Assembly (NCBI RefSeq): GCF_001886715.1
Contig: NZ_CP018082.1
Coordinates: forward strand, 6,882,001-6,946,000
DNA: 64,000 nucleotides
Direction of reading: 5' to 3'
From: Nocardia mangyaensis
GTDB taxonomy: Bacteria; Actinomycetota; Actinomycetes; Mycobacteriales; Mycobacteriaceae
Made by a program: the position numbers and the translations under genes. The notes beneath the pieces were generated by a model. The model made no database searches. It had not been told where the DNA came from and worked only from the letters and a program-made list of their open reading frames with translations. The stretch's first letter is position 1. Each line of letters begins with the position of its first letter. Below are positions 1 through 8,323 of this stretch, one piece after another.

Positions 1-3
1 TGG

Positions 4-21
4 GGGGTGAACCACCCCTTT
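4..21 (+). terminator. Possible terminator of a gene left of the window
   Basis: A 6-bp stem (GGGGTG, three-base loop, CACCCC) is followed by TTT at the extreme left edge. It could end a transcript entering from the left, but the upstream gene is not in the window, so this is a weak call. Confidence 0.3.
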
Positions 22-110
22 CCGGGGGTGCCCGGCGTGTGATGCCGATCACTACCCTTCCAACATCCTGGCGGACAGTTCGAGTGCCGCTACGAGCTTG
101 GAGGAAAACG

Positions 111-1445
111 GTGACTCTCACGAGTAAGGCTGGGCCGCCGCCGGAGCGAGCGGCCGAGAAGCCGACCAGCGTACGCAAAGTCGCGATTGCCAGTTGTATC
201 GGCACGACCATCGAGTTCTACGACTTCTTCATCTACGGCACCGCGGCCGCGCTGGTGTTTCCCACCGTGTTCTTCCCGGCGCTGGGAGCGACTGCCGGGA
301 CGGTCGCGTCGTTCGCGACCTTCGCCGTCGCCTTCATCGCTCGGCCTGCCGGTTCGATGCTGTTCGGTCATTTCGGCGATCGGATCGGGCGGAAGAAGAC
401 GCTCATCTCGACGTTGCTGCTGATGGGCTTGTCCACCTTGCTCATCGGACTGCTGCCCGGCGCGAGCACGATCGGTGTCGCGGCGCCGATACTCCTTGTG
501 CTGCTGCGGTTCTGCCAGGGCTTCGCCGTCGGCGGCGAGTGGGCGGGCGCCACGCTGCTCACCGCCGAGTACGCACCACCGGGCCAACGCGGGAAATACG
601 CGCTCTTCCCACAGATCGGGCCCGCGATCGCCTTCTTGTTGTCGTGCGGGACCTTCTTGATCACCGGCGCCGTCCTCGGCGACACCGACAGCGCGTTCCT
701 CGACTACGGGTGGCGAATTCCGTTCATCTTCTCGATCGTGCTCGTCGCGATCGGCCTCTACATGCGCCTCGCCATCGAGGAGACTCCGGTGTTCCGCGCA
801 CAGCAGAAGCAGGAGCAGACCGACGAGTCGACGTCACCGAAGCGGTTGCCGTTCCTGGACGCCTGGCAGGAACAGCGCAAGGAGATCCTGCTCGCGGCGG
901 GTTCGATCGCGATGCTGTTCGCGATGTTCTACATGGGTACCGCGTACCTCACCAGTTACGGAACCAAGACACTCGGACACGACCGGCCCTTCGTCCTGCT
1001 GGTCGGCGTCGGTTCCGCCGTGGTCTTCGGGGCGACGACGGTCGTATCAGCCCTCTACTCCGACCGGATCGGGCGGCGCGTGGTGATCATGACGTCGTGT
1101 GCCGCGGCCATCGTCTGGTCGCTCGCGCTGTTCCCGCTGATCGACACCGGCTCGCCCGTGGCCTTCGCGATCGGGGTGGCGATCACGCTCGCCATCTTCG
1201 GCATCGCCTACGGCCCTTGCGGCGCACTGCTTCCCGAGCTGTTCCACACCCGGTACCGCTACACGGGCGCCGGTCTGGGCTACAACCTGGCCGGGGTGCT
1301 GGGTGGCGCGATTCCGCCGCTGATCGCCACACCGCTCGCCGCGGCATACGGCAGCATCGCGATCGGTGTGATGCTCGCGGTCCTCGGCGTCGTCAGCCTG
1401 ATCTGCACGTGGGCTCTGGCCGAAACGAAAGACGCTGTGCTGTAA
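111..1445 (+). CDS. MFS transporter, metabolite:H+ symporter (MHS) type
   Basis: This is an integral-membrane secondary transporter of 444 residues. It has the hallmarks of the metabolite:H+ symporter branch of the major facilitator superfamily: an N-terminal signature around GTTIEFYDFFIYG, the loop 2-3 motif GDRIGRKK, and a second GRR motif (SDRIGRR) in the second half. About twelve hydrophobic segments are visible. The GTG at 111 is chosen because GGAGG lies just upstream at 101-105; a longer in-frame start at 39 has no such site. The substrate cannot be told from sequence; relatives carry citrate, shikimate, proline/betaine or alpha-ketoglutarate. It converges on metZ across a strong terminator hairpin. 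Confidence 0.88.
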   Translation: MTLTSKAGPPPERAAEKPTSVRKVAIASCIGTTIEFYDFFIYGTAAALVFPTVFFPALGATAGTVASFATFAVAFIARPAGSMLFGHFGDRIGRKKTLISTLLLMGLSTLLIGLLPGASTIGVAAPILLVLLRFCQGFAVGGEWAGATLLTAEYAPPGQRGKYALFPQIGPAIAFLLSCGTFLITGAVLGDTDSAFLDYGWRIPFIFSIVLVAIGLYMRLAIEETPVFRAQQKQEQTDESTSPKRLPFLDAWQEQRKEILLAAGSIAMLFAMFYMGTAYLTSYGTKTLGHDRPFVLLVGVGSAVVFGATTVVSALYSDRIGRRVVIMTSCAAAIVWSLALFPLIDTGSPVAFAIGVAITLAIFGIAYGPCGALLPELFHTRYRYTGAGLGYNLAGVLGGAIPPLIATPLAAAYGSIAIGVMLAVLGVVSLICTWALAETKDAVL

Positions 1446-1457
1446 GCGAAGACAGGT

Positions 1458-1491
1458 CAGGGGCGGTTGCCGGGTCAGGCAACCGCCCCTG
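1458..1491. terminator. Bidirectional terminator between MFS gene and metZ
   Basis: A perfect 14-bp inverted repeat (CAGGGGCGGTTGCC and its complement) with a 6-base loop lies exactly between the convergent stop codons, so it can terminate both transcripts. Confidence 0.8.
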
Positions 1492-1494
1492 GCG

Positions 1495-2703
1495 CTAACT
1501 CAGTGCGTGGTCGAGATCGCCGAGGAGGTCTTCGAGGTCCTCGAGGCCGACGGAGATGCGAACCACGCCGTCGCTCAGGCCGATCGAGGCGCGGCCGTCC
1601 GGACCCATCGCCCGGTGGGTGGTGGTGGCGGGGTGGGTGATGAGGGTCTTCGCGTCACCGAGGTTGTTGGAGATGTCGATGATGCGCAGCCGGTTCAGCA
1701 CCTCGAAGGCGCGCTTCTTGCCGTCAGCGCCCGCGAGTTCGAAGGTGACGACGGTGCCGCCGCCCGACATCTGCTCGATGGCCAGGGCATGCTGCGGATG
1801 TGATTCCAGGAAGGGGTATTTCACCCAGTTCACCGACTTGTTGGTCGCCAGGAACTCGGCGACCTTCAGTGCGGAATCGGTGGACTGGCGCACCCGCAGC
1901 GGCATGGTTTCCAGGCCCTTGAGCAGGGTCCAGGCGTTGAAGGGACTCAGGGCGGGACCGGTGTGGCGCATCAGGGTTTTGACGGGGCCGTCGATGTAGT
2001 CCTTGGAACCGAGGATGGCGCCGCCGAGAACGCGGCCCTGCCCGTCGATGTGCTTGGTGCCGGAGTAGACGACCACGTCGGCGCCGAGTTCGAAGCCGCG
2101 CTGCAGCAAGGGGGTGGCGAAGACGTTGTCCAGCACCACTTTCGCGCCCGCGGCATGCGCGAGCTCGGTGACTCTACGCACGTCGACCAGGGTCTGCATC
2201 GGATTCGCGGGGGTCTCGAAGAAGACGGCCTGGGTGGGCACCGAGAGCGCCTGCTCCCACTGCTCGAGGTCGTCACCGTCGACGAAGACCGTCTCGATGC
2301 CCCAGCGCGGCAGGATCTCGTTGCACACCACGAAGCAGGAACCGAACAGGCTGCGCGCGGCGACGAGCCGGTCGCCCGCCTTCAGCAGCGCGCCGAGCGC
2401 GGTGAACACCGCGGACATGCCCGAGGCGGTCGCGAAGGCCGCTTCGGCGCCGTCGAGCAGCCGGATGCGCTCCTCGAACATCGACACGGTCGGATTGCCG
2501 TAGCGGGAGTAGACGAAGTGCTCGACCTCGCCGGTGAACGCGGCCTCGGCGGCCTCGGCGCTCTCGTAGACGAATCCGGAGGTCAGGTACAGCGCCTCGG
2601 AGGTCTCCTCGAAACCCGAGCGGCGCAGGCCGCCACGGACGCCGAGAGTGGCGGGGCCGACGCCCTCGGGCAGTGGCTTGTCGAACGAACCACCGGTGAT
2701 CAT
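1495..2703 (-). CDS. metZ: O-succinylhomoserine sulfhydrylase (MetZ)
   Basis: A PLP-dependent enzyme of the Cys/Met metabolism family, 402 residues. It makes homocysteine directly from O-succinylhomoserine and sulfide in methionine synthesis. The PLP lysine is in the motif SGTKH (about residue 217), with the expected YSRYGNPT and ETPANP motifs and a DNVFATP segment near residue 192. The ATG at 2703 follows GGGAG; longer in-frame reading into the rhodanese gene is spurious. It starts 10 bases after the rhodanese stop codon, so the two genes form one operon under the SAM-IV riboswitch. O-acetylhomoserine as substrate cannot be excluded from sequence, but overall similarity favours MetZ. Confidence 0.93.
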   Translation of the reverse strand: MITGGSFDKPLPEGVGPATLGVRGGLRRSGFEETSEALYLTSGFVYESAEAAEAAFTGEVEHFVYSRYGNPTVSMFEERIRLLDGAEAAFATASGMSAVFTALGALLKAGDRLVAARSLFGSCFVVCNEILPRWGIETVFVDGDDLEQWEQALSVPTQAVFFETPANPMQTLVDVRRVTELAHAAGAKVVLDNVFATPLLQRGFELGADVVVYSGTKHIDGQGRVLGGAILGSKDYIDGPVKTLMRHTGPALSPFNAWTLLKGLETMPLRVRQSTDSALKVAEFLATNKSVNWVKYPFLESHPQHALAIEQMSGGGTVVTFELAGADGKKRAFEVLNRLRIIDISNNLGDAKTLITHPATTTHRAMGPDGRASIGLSDGVVRISVGLEDLEDLLGDLDHALS

Positions 2704-2713
2704 GCTGTTCTCC

Positions 2714-3130
2714 CTATGCCTGACGCCACGGCAGGCCGACGGCGCGCCAGCCGGCGCTCCCACGCTGTCCGAACACGTCGGGACCGCCTTCGAAACCGTC
2801 GAGCACGTTGTAGGACGGGGCGATGCCCGCCGCGGTCGCCAGGTTCGCCGCGTGCGCGGAGCGCTGACCCGAACGACACAGGAACACCACGGGCGCGTCC
2901 GCGGGGCGCTCACCCAGGGCCTGTTCGAGTTGTGCGCCGAACTTCGGATTGCGGGTGCCGGTGCCGTCGACCCACTCGATGAAATGCGCCGGGCGTTCGA
3001 TGGAACTGGTGTCGGGGATGCCGATCTGGGCCCACTCACCCTCGGTGCGCACGTCCACGAGTACCGCGTCGGGATGCTCGCTCAGGATCTCCCACGCCTG
3101 CTCGGGGGTGATGTCGCCAGCGTAAGTCAT
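2714..3130 (-). CDS. Rhodanese-like sulfurtransferase
   Basis: A single rhodanese domain of 138 residues, with the active-site cysteine at about residue 85 in the loop CRSGQRS and the N-terminal DVRTEGEW motif. It probably carries sulfane sulfur as a persulfide. ATG at 3130 has AGGAGG eight bases upstream. It is the first gene after the SAM-IV riboswitch and is followed immediately by metZ, the same pairing as M. tuberculosis Rv0390-metZ. The context suggests that it delivers or handles sulfur for homocysteine synthesis; that role is inferred. Confidence 0.92.
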   Translation of the reverse strand: MTYAGDITPEQAWEILSEHPDAVLVDVRTEGEWAQIGIPDTSSIERPAHFIEWVDGTGTRNPKFGAQLEQALGERPADAPVVFLCRSGQRSAHAANLATAAGIAPSYNVLDGFEGGPDVFGQRGSAGWRAVGLPWRQA

Positions 3131-3143
3131 GTCGCCTCCTACT

Positions 3144-3262
3144 GAATCCGCTCTTGCCGTGGCGGGAATCCGGCACACGGCCAGGTCGTCACCCGGAGCA
3201 CCCCGCCGCGGAGGAGGGTTGCCGACCAGCGAGCCGGGGCTTGACGCTGGCACTCATGACCT
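3144..3262 (-). promoter_or_regulatory. SAM-IV riboswitch controlling rhodanese-metZ
   Basis: Read on the minus strand from 3261, the leader opens with GGTCATGAGTGCCAGCGTC, continues with AAGCCCCGGC and CGGCAACCCTCC, then a GGGGTGCTCCGGGTGACGACC-type segment. It ends with the GCAAGAGCGG stretch that forms the pseudoknot region in SAM-IV RNAs. This matches the SAM-IV class known upstream of sulfur genes in actinobacteria almost base for base in the core. It ends a few bases before the rhodanese Shine-Dalgarno (about 3133-3138). High S-adenosylmethionine should therefore reduce expression of the operon, probably by masking the ribosome site. Confidence 0.92.
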
Positions 3263-3306
3263 TGCGATCCGAGATTGCCTCGCCACAGGTCACCGTGTCA
3301 AACAGT

Positions 3307-3765
3307 TCAGTGCGTGCAGACCAGCCAGTCGCCATCGACGCGAGTCAGCGTCCAGGTGCTCATCGAGTCGTTGCCGTCGACCTGGACGGTCGCGTCGACC
3401 TTGGCCCTGTCGCCGTTGACGGTCGGGTTCGCGAAACCCTTCTTGTCGATCGACACAGCCGATTCCGGGCCGCCGAGCCGCTGGGTGAGGCCGGATTCCT
3501 CCTCGTCGAAGCCGGGGCACGCGACACCCGGCGGCGGACGCAGCTCGCTGCGCGAACGCGCGTCTATATAGTTGGTGACGGCAGCCGCGAGACGATCGGC
3601 CTCTGTGACATTTTTCTCAGCGGGTGAGAGCAGCCCACCGAGCACGATGCCGATGAGCACCACGATCGCCACCACCGCGGCCGCGACGAACGGGACGATG
3701 GAACGCTTGTCGGTCTGATCCACCACGATGGGCTGGTCATCCGAGCCTGTTTGCTCATCGTTCAT
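3307..3765 (-). CDS. Single-pass membrane protein with extracytoplasmic NTF2-like domain
   Basis: 152 residues: a short acidic cytoplasmic N-terminus, one transmembrane helix at about residues 22-46 (PFVAAAVVAIVVLIGIVLGG), and an external domain. The external part (ADRLAAAVTNYIDARS near its start, STWTLTRVDGDWLVC at its end) resembles the DUF4878/NTF2-like fold of M. tuberculosis Rv0361-type proteins. The C-terminal domain of the large protein at 18526-21645 shows the same pattern ([12 protein letters not shown] ... TDGEWKVC). ATG at 3765 is preferred to a longer start at 3822, although the ribosome site is weak. Function unknown; it lies upstream of the riboswitch-controlled operon on the same strand. 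Confidence 0.8.
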   Translation of the reverse strand: MNDEQTGSDDQPIVVDQTDKRSIVPFVAAAVVAIVVLIGIVLGGLLSPAEKNVTEADRLAAAVTNYIDARSRSELRPPPGVACPGFDEEESGLTQRLGGPESAVSIDKKGFANPTVNGDRAKVDATVQVDGNDSMSTWTLTRVDGDWLVCTH

Positions 3766-3890
3766 GCTGTAATCCTGACAGACCCGGCCCGGACAACCAC
3801 ACCGCACGCCGGGTGGCCACAACGCCGCAGATAGAATCGCCGTCGTGCGGCCTGCTGCCGACGTCGATGGCAGCTGCCAGCAGCCGGATA

Positions 3891-3916
3891 GTCAAGTTAG
3901 CCTAGGCTGAATTGAC
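3891..3916. promoter_or_regulatory. 26-bp palindrome, candidate operator of the ferredoxin reductase gene
   Basis: Two 13-base half sites form an almost perfect palindrome (11 of 13 pairs) centred between 3903 and 3904, about 40 bases before the reductase start codon. The core TTAGCCTA..GGCTGA resembles the IdeR/DmdR iron box: by hand, 14 of 19 positions fit its reverse-complement consensus over 3892-3910. Position and symmetry support a dimeric repressor site; identity as an iron box is inferred. Confidence 0.5.
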
Positions 3917-3953
3917 GCCGTCAACAGTTCTCGACCAAAGGGTGCGCGTAGAA

Positions 3954-5417
3954 ATGACCGAACAAAGTGCTCAGTCCACTGGCGATGTTCGCGATCCCTC
4001 CGTGGGTACGCAGGCTGCCGCCTCCGGGCCTGACGCGAACACCGCGACGACCCGCCCGCTTCGCATCGCGATCGTGGGCGCGGGCCCGGCCGGTATCTAC
4101 GCCGCCGACGCATTGATGAAGTCCGACGCCGAGGTCTCGATCGACCTCTACGAACGCATGCCCGCACCGTTCGGGCTGATCCGCTACGGCGTCGCCCCCG
4201 ACCACCCGCGGATCAAGGGCATCATCACCGCCCTGCACAAGGTCCTCGACAAAGACCAGGTCCGCCTGCTCGGCAACATCGACTACGGCACCGACATCAC
4301 CCTCGATGACCTGCGTCAGTTCTACGACGCGGTGATCTTCTCCACCGGCGCCAACGCCGACCGCGCCTTGGCGATCCCGGGTATCGACCTCGACGGCTCC
4401 TACGGTGCCGCGGACTTCGTGTCCTGGTACGACGGACACCCCGACGTGCCCCGCGCGTGGCCGCTGGACGCGGAAAAGGTCGCGGTCCTGGGTGTGGGCA
4501 ACGTGGCCTTGGACGTGGCCCGGGTCCTGGCCAAGACCGGTGACGAGCTACTGGCGACCGAGATCCCGCCCAACGTTTACCACGGGCTCAAGGCCAACAA
4601 GGCCGTCGAGGTCCACGTCTTCGGCCGTCGCGGCCCCGCCCAGGCCAAGTTCACCCCCCTGGAACTGCGCGAACTCGACCATTCCCCGACCATCGAGGTC
4701 ATCGTCGATCCCGAGGACATCGACTACGACGAGGGCTCTGAGGCCGCCCGCCGTAACTCCAAGCAGGTCGACATGGTCGCCAACACCCTCGAGCAGTGGG
4801 CGATCCGTGATCAGGGTGATCGCCCGCACAAACTGTTCCTGCATTTCTTCGAGTCCCCCGCCGAGATCCTCGGCTCCGACGGCAAGGTCGTCGGGCTCAA
4901 GACCGAACGCACCCAGCTCGACGGGACCGGCAATGTCAAGGGCACCGGTGAGTTCCGGCAGTGGGATGTGCAGGCGATCTACCGGGCGGTGGGTTACCTG
5001 TCGCAGAACGTCAACCAGTTGCCCTTCGATGATCAGGCCGGCACGGTGCCCAACGAGGCCGGTCGGGTGATCGGTGATGACACCGCGCAGGGTTCGGCGC
5101 GTTTCATGCCCGCGACCTATGTCACGGGTTGGATCAAGCGTGGTCCGGTCGGTTTGATCGGCCATACCAAGGGTGATGCCAACGAGACCATCGCCTGCCT
5201 GCTCGATGACGCCAAGGACTTCGCTCCCGCGCCCAAGCCCGAGCTCGATGCGGTGACCGAGTTCCTCGAGGGCAAGGGTATTCCGTTCACCACGTGGGCG
5301 GGCTGGTATCGCCTCGATGCTCACGAGCGGGCGTTGGGTGAGCCCGAGGGGCGTGAACGGGTCAAGGTCGTCGAACGCGAGGACATGCTCCGCGCGTCCG
5401 AGCCCAACAAGGCCTGA
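3954..5417 (+). CDS. fprA: Ferredoxin/adrenodoxin-type NADP+ reductase (FprA family)
   Basis: 487 residues, similar to the mycobacterial FprA/adrenodoxin reductase family, which passes electrons from NADPH through FAD to ferredoxins that feed cytochromes P450 or iron enzymes. The FAD fingerprint is IAIVGAGPAGIYAADAL (about residue 38), followed by APFGLIRYGVAPDHP. The NADPH site is VAVLGVGNVALDVARVL and GRRGPAQAKFT, and the C-terminus has GWIKRGPVGLIGHTKGDA. ATG at 3954 is preferred over the TTG at 3912; an extra N-terminal tail of about 35 residues precedes the fold. A palindromic site lies in its promoter and a strong terminator follows. FprB-type paralogues cannot be separated from it by eye. 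Confidence 0.85.
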   Translation: MTEQSAQSTGDVRDPSVGTQAAASGPDANTATTRPLRIAIVGAGPAGIYAADALMKSDAEVSIDLYERMPAPFGLIRYGVAPDHPRIKGIITALHKVLDKDQVRLLGNIDYGTDITLDDLRQFYDAVIFSTGANADRALAIPGIDLDGSYGAADFVSWYDGHPDVPRAWPLDAEKVAVLGVGNVALDVARVLAKTGDELLATEIPPNVYHGLKANKAVEVHVFGRRGPAQAKFTPLELRELDHSPTIEVIVDPEDIDYDEGSEAARRNSKQVDMVANTLEQWAIRDQGDRPHKLFLHFFESPAEILGSDGKVVGLKTERTQLDGTGNVKGTGEFRQWDVQAIYRAVGYLSQNVNQLPFDDQAGTVPNEAGRVIGDDTAQGSARFMPATYVTGWIKRGPVGLIGHTKGDANETIACLLDDAKDFAPAPKPELDAVTEFLEGKGIPFTTWAGWYRLDAHERALGEPEGRERVKVVEREDMLRASEPNKA

Positions 5418-5433
5418 TCCGCCGCTCCACGAT

Positions 5434-5471
5434 GCGCGGTACCGGCAAACCTCGGTGTGCCGGTACCGCGC
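5434..5471 (+). terminator. Terminator hairpin after ferredoxin reductase
   Basis: A perfect 14-bp inverted repeat (GCGCGGTACCGGCA and its complement) with a 10-base loop starts 16 bases after the stop codon. There is no T-run, as is common in actinobacteria. Confidence 0.7.
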
Positions 5472-5540
5472 CACAAACCTATACTCGAGTCCGCCACCAA
5501 CCGCACCACCAGCCCCGTACGACCCGACCTCGAGGAGGGT

Positions 5541-5649
5541 CCGCCGCGCAGCGGCGGTTCGCGCCCGTCCCGACGATCAGGCGCCGTGGCGTAGGCGACG
5601 AAGGAGCAAGCCACGGTGCCTGATCGTCGGGACCCGCAGGGGCGCGAAC
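5541..5649 (+). promoter_or_regulatory. Stacked hairpins enclosing the amidohydrolase start codon
   Basis: Positions 5567-5590 and 5610-5633 are complementary at 23 of 24 bases. The 19-base loop between them holds the Shine-Dalgarno AAGGAG (5601-5606), and the right arm contains the GTG start (5616-5618). A further 10 bp pair outside (5557-5566 with 5640-5649) across a short bulge. A separate 7-bp hairpin lies at 5541-5557 and shares its last base with this outer arm. The fold would occlude the start codon, suggesting translational control, or it could be an inverted duplication of the gene start. Confidence 0.7.
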
Positions 5650-6548
5650 TCGAGCGCGCCAGCGCTCCACGAGCGCTGTTCGATGCCCACGTCCACATCA
5701 TCGATCCGCGGTACCCGCTGATCGAGAACGAAGGCTACCTACCCGACCCCTATGTCATCGCGGATTACCGAAAGCGCATGGAGCGCTTCGATATTCGCGG
5801 TGGTGCTGTGGTCAGCGCGTCTTTCCAAGGTACTGATCAGACGTACCTGACGGCCGCGCTGGCCGCGCTCGGTCCCGACTGGGTCGGCGTCACCCGGCTA
5901 CACCTGGACGCCACCGACGACGACATCCTCGAGCTGGACCGGGCGGGGGTGCGCGCGCTGCGCTTCAACCTCAAGCGCGCCGCCGCCGACATCACCGAGA
6001 TGACGTTGCAGGCGCTGCGCGCACACGAACTGGTCGGCTGGCATGTCGAGCTCTACATCGACGGTCAGATGCTGGCCTCGCTGCAGCCGGTGATCTCCAA
6101 GCTGCCCGCCCTGTCCATCGACCACCTCGGGATGTCCGCTGAGGGGCTGCCGTATCTGCTGGATCTGGTGGATCGCGGGGCCAGGGTGAAGGCGACCGGG
6201 TTCGGCCGGGTCGAGATGATGGATGTGGCCGACACGCTGCGCCGGATCCACACCGTGAACCCCGGTGCGCTGATGTTCGGGTCCGATCTGCCCGGCACCC
6301 GCGCGGGCAGACCGTTCGACGATGCCGACATCGACCTGATCTGCGATGTCGTCGGCGCCGATCTGCACGCCGTGCTCGAGGACAACGCCCGCGAGTTCTA
6401 CCGGCTGCCCGCCGTGGAGCGCGCGGTGGCCGACCCGGCGCCGACGATACCGATGCCGCGCACCGACAACCCGACCGTGCCGATCCCCCGCGACGAACTG
6501 CCCGGCGCGGACGCGACGACGCGCCCACTGCCGGTCATCGAGCGCTAG
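5616..6548 (+). CDS. Amidohydrolase family protein (TIM-barrel, PDC-hydrolase-like)
   Basis: 310 residues of the amidohydrolase_2 group that includes 2-pyrone-4,6-dicarboxylate hydrolase and related lactonases. It has the metal-binding start FDAHVHIIDP (about residue 22), a central SIDHLG motif, and the late FGSDLPGTRAG motif with the catalytic aspartate. The last 45 residues are a Pro/Thr-rich tail with short repeats (TIPMPR, TVPIPR, TTRPLP) not needed for the fold. GTG at 5616 has AAGGAG upstream but lies inside a long hairpin. Its stop codon overlaps that of the convergent DUF456 gene. The substrate is unknown. Confidence 0.82.
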   Translation: MPDRRDPQGRELERASAPRALFDAHVHIIDPRYPLIENEGYLPDPYVIADYRKRMERFDIRGGAVVSASFQGTDQTYLTAALAALGPDWVGVTRLHLDATDDDILELDRAGVRALRFNLKRAAADITEMTLQALRAHELVGWHVELYIDGQMLASLQPVISKLPALSIDHLGMSAEGLPYLLDLVDRGARVKATGFGRVEMMDVADTLRRIHTVNPGALMFGSDLPGTRAGRPFDDADIDLICDVVGADLHAVLEDNAREFYRLPAVERAVADPAPTIPMPRTDNPTVPIPRDELPGADATTRPLPVIER

Positions 6549-7027
6549 GCCAGGATGGCTCCGGTGAGCCAGACGCCCGAGGCGATCAGGGCACCGAACA
6601 GTTCGACCAGCATCGACAGACCCACACCCTTGAGCGCGTGCACGGTCGCGGGCCAGGCCAGCTCATTGGTCTTCAGGCGGTACAGCTCGGCCAGGTACAC
6701 CCCGAGTACGAAGCCGATGAACAGGCCGACGATCGGGATGACGAAGAAACCGATCACGCCGAGGATCGCGCCGATCAGCAGCGCCTTGTTCGACACTCCC
6801 GCCTCGCGCATCCGCCGGCCCGGCCAGGTGTACTTCACGACGCCAGAGATGACCAAGGCGACCGTCGCGATGGCGAACACCGTCCAGGCCGTCGCGCCGC
6901 CGGTCATGAACGCCCACACCGCGATCGCCGCGAAGATGAGGATCACCCCCGGCAGGATCGGCACGATGATGCCGGCGATGCCGACCAGAATGACGAGGCC
7001 GACAACGACCTCACCCCACACGCTCAC
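6545..7027 (-). CDS. DUF456 membrane protein
   Basis: 160 residues with about four hydrophobic segments and the Gly-rich repeated motifs of DUF456 (GIIVPILPG near the N-terminus, GFFVIPIVGLFIGFVLGVYLAE in the middle). The GTG at 7027 is chosen because GGGAGG precedes it; upstream in-frame sequence is hydrophilic and unlike the family. The cellular role of DUF456 is not established. It is divergent from the racemase gene, sharing a 126-bp promoter region, and its stop overlaps the convergent amidohydrolase stop. Confidence 0.83.
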   Translation of the reverse strand: MSVWGEVVVGLVILVGIAGIIVPILPGVILIFAAIAVWAFMTGGATAWTVFAIATVALVISGVVKYTWPGRRMREAGVSNKALLIGAILGVIGFFVIPIVGLFIGFVLGVYLAELYRLKTNELAWPATVHALKGVGLSMLVELFGALIASGVWLTGAILA

Positions 7028-7153
7028 TACCGGGTCCTCCCGTATCCGCGCCGAGTCGCGCGCCTCGAATTCTGGCCCATGGCCTACCCGAGCCGCCATC
7101 CCAACGCTATTGTCGAAGCGTCAATACTGTTCGACGACGAACTGAGGTCAGGC

Positions 7154-8251
7154 GTGAGCACCGAGTCCACCGCCAAGCAGGGGCCCCTCGCGGGCATCAA
7201 GGTCATCGAGCTGGCCGGGATCGGGCCGGGTCCGCACGCCGCACTACTGCTGGCCGACCTCGGCGCCGACGTGGTGCGCGTGCAACGCCCCAACCAGCTG
7301 CCCGGCTTCATGGAGCGCCCGCAGTGGCGCGGGCGGACCATCGTCGAGGCGAACCTGAAGGACCCCGCCGACGTCGCCAAGATCCTCGATCTGGTCGAGA
7401 AGGCCGATGTGCTGCTCGAGGGCTTCCGCCCCGGCGTCACCGAGCGCATGGGCCTTGGCCCCGACGAGGCGCTGGCCCGCAACCCGCGCCTGGTCTACGG
7501 CCGGATGACCGGCTGGGGCCAGGACGGCCCCCTGGCCGATCGGGCCGGCCACGACATCAACTACATCTCGCTGACCGGTGTGCTCAACGCCATCGGCCGT
7601 AAGGGTGAGCGGCCGGTACCGCCGCTGAACATGGTCGGCGACTTCGGTGGCGGCTCGATGTTCCTGGTGTTCGGCGTGCTCGCCGCGCTGGTGGAGCGGC
7701 AGAGCTCGGGCAAGGGCCAGGTGATCGACGCGGCGATGATCGATGGGGCACTTGCCCTTTCGCACATGATCTGGGGCATGCGCGGGGTGGGCCTGTGGTC
7801 CGACGAGCGCGGCACCAACCTGCTCGACACCGGCATGGCCTTCTACGACACCTACGAGACCGCCGACGGCAAGTACATGGCCGTCGGTGCGATCGAGCCG
7901 CAGTTCTACGCCGAGCTCCTCGCCGGTCTCGAGATCGATCCGGAAGGTCTGCCGATGCAGATCGACCCGAACGGTCAGGAGCAGCTGCGCAAGCTGTTCG
8001 CCGACAAGTTCAAGACCAGGACCCGCGACGAATGGGCCGCGATCTTCGACGGCACCGACGCCTGCACCACCCCGGTGCTGACCTTCACCGAGGCCACCGA
8101 GAACCCGCACATCGCGGCCCGCACCGGCCTGATCGAGATCGACGGCGTCGTCCAGCACGCGCCCGCCCCCCGCTTCTCGCGCACCCCCGGCGGCATCCCG
8201 ACCCCGCCGCCCACCGTGGCGACACCGATCGAAACGGTCTGGGCTGACTGA
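7154..8251 (+). CDS. mcr: Alpha-methylacyl-CoA racemase (CoA-transferase III family)
   Basis: 365 residues, close to the size of M. tuberculosis MCR. It interconverts 2R and 2S methyl-branched acyl-CoAs for beta-oxidation of branched fatty acids and sterol side chains. The catalytic residues of MCR have clear counterparts: His in AGHDINYISL, Asp in VGDFGGGSMFL and Glu in GAIEPQFYAELL. The N-terminal CoA-transferase III motif GIGPGPHAALLLADLGADVVRV is intact. GTG at 7154 has GAGG at 7144-7147; a longer in-frame start is spurious. Confidence 0.9.
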   Translation: MSTESTAKQGPLAGIKVIELAGIGPGPHAALLLADLGADVVRVQRPNQLPGFMERPQWRGRTIVEANLKDPADVAKILDLVEKADVLLEGFRPGVTERMGLGPDEALARNPRLVYGRMTGWGQDGPLADRAGHDINYISLTGVLNAIGRKGERPVPPLNMVGDFGGGSMFLVFGVLAALVERQSSGKGQVIDAAMIDGALALSHMIWGMRGVGLWSDERGTNLLDTGMAFYDTYETADGKYMAVGAIEPQFYAELLAGLEIDPEGLPMQIDPNGQEQLRKLFADKFKTRTRDEWAAIFDGTDACTTPVLTFTEATENPHIAARTGLIEIDGVVQHAPAPRFSRTPGGIPTPPPTVATPIETVWAD

Positions 8252-8323
8252 TTTCCCGGCCTGCTCGGCTCCCGCCAGACCCAGCTACTCGAATCCCGTT
8301 GTCGGCGCGAGGTTCCGGTCCCG

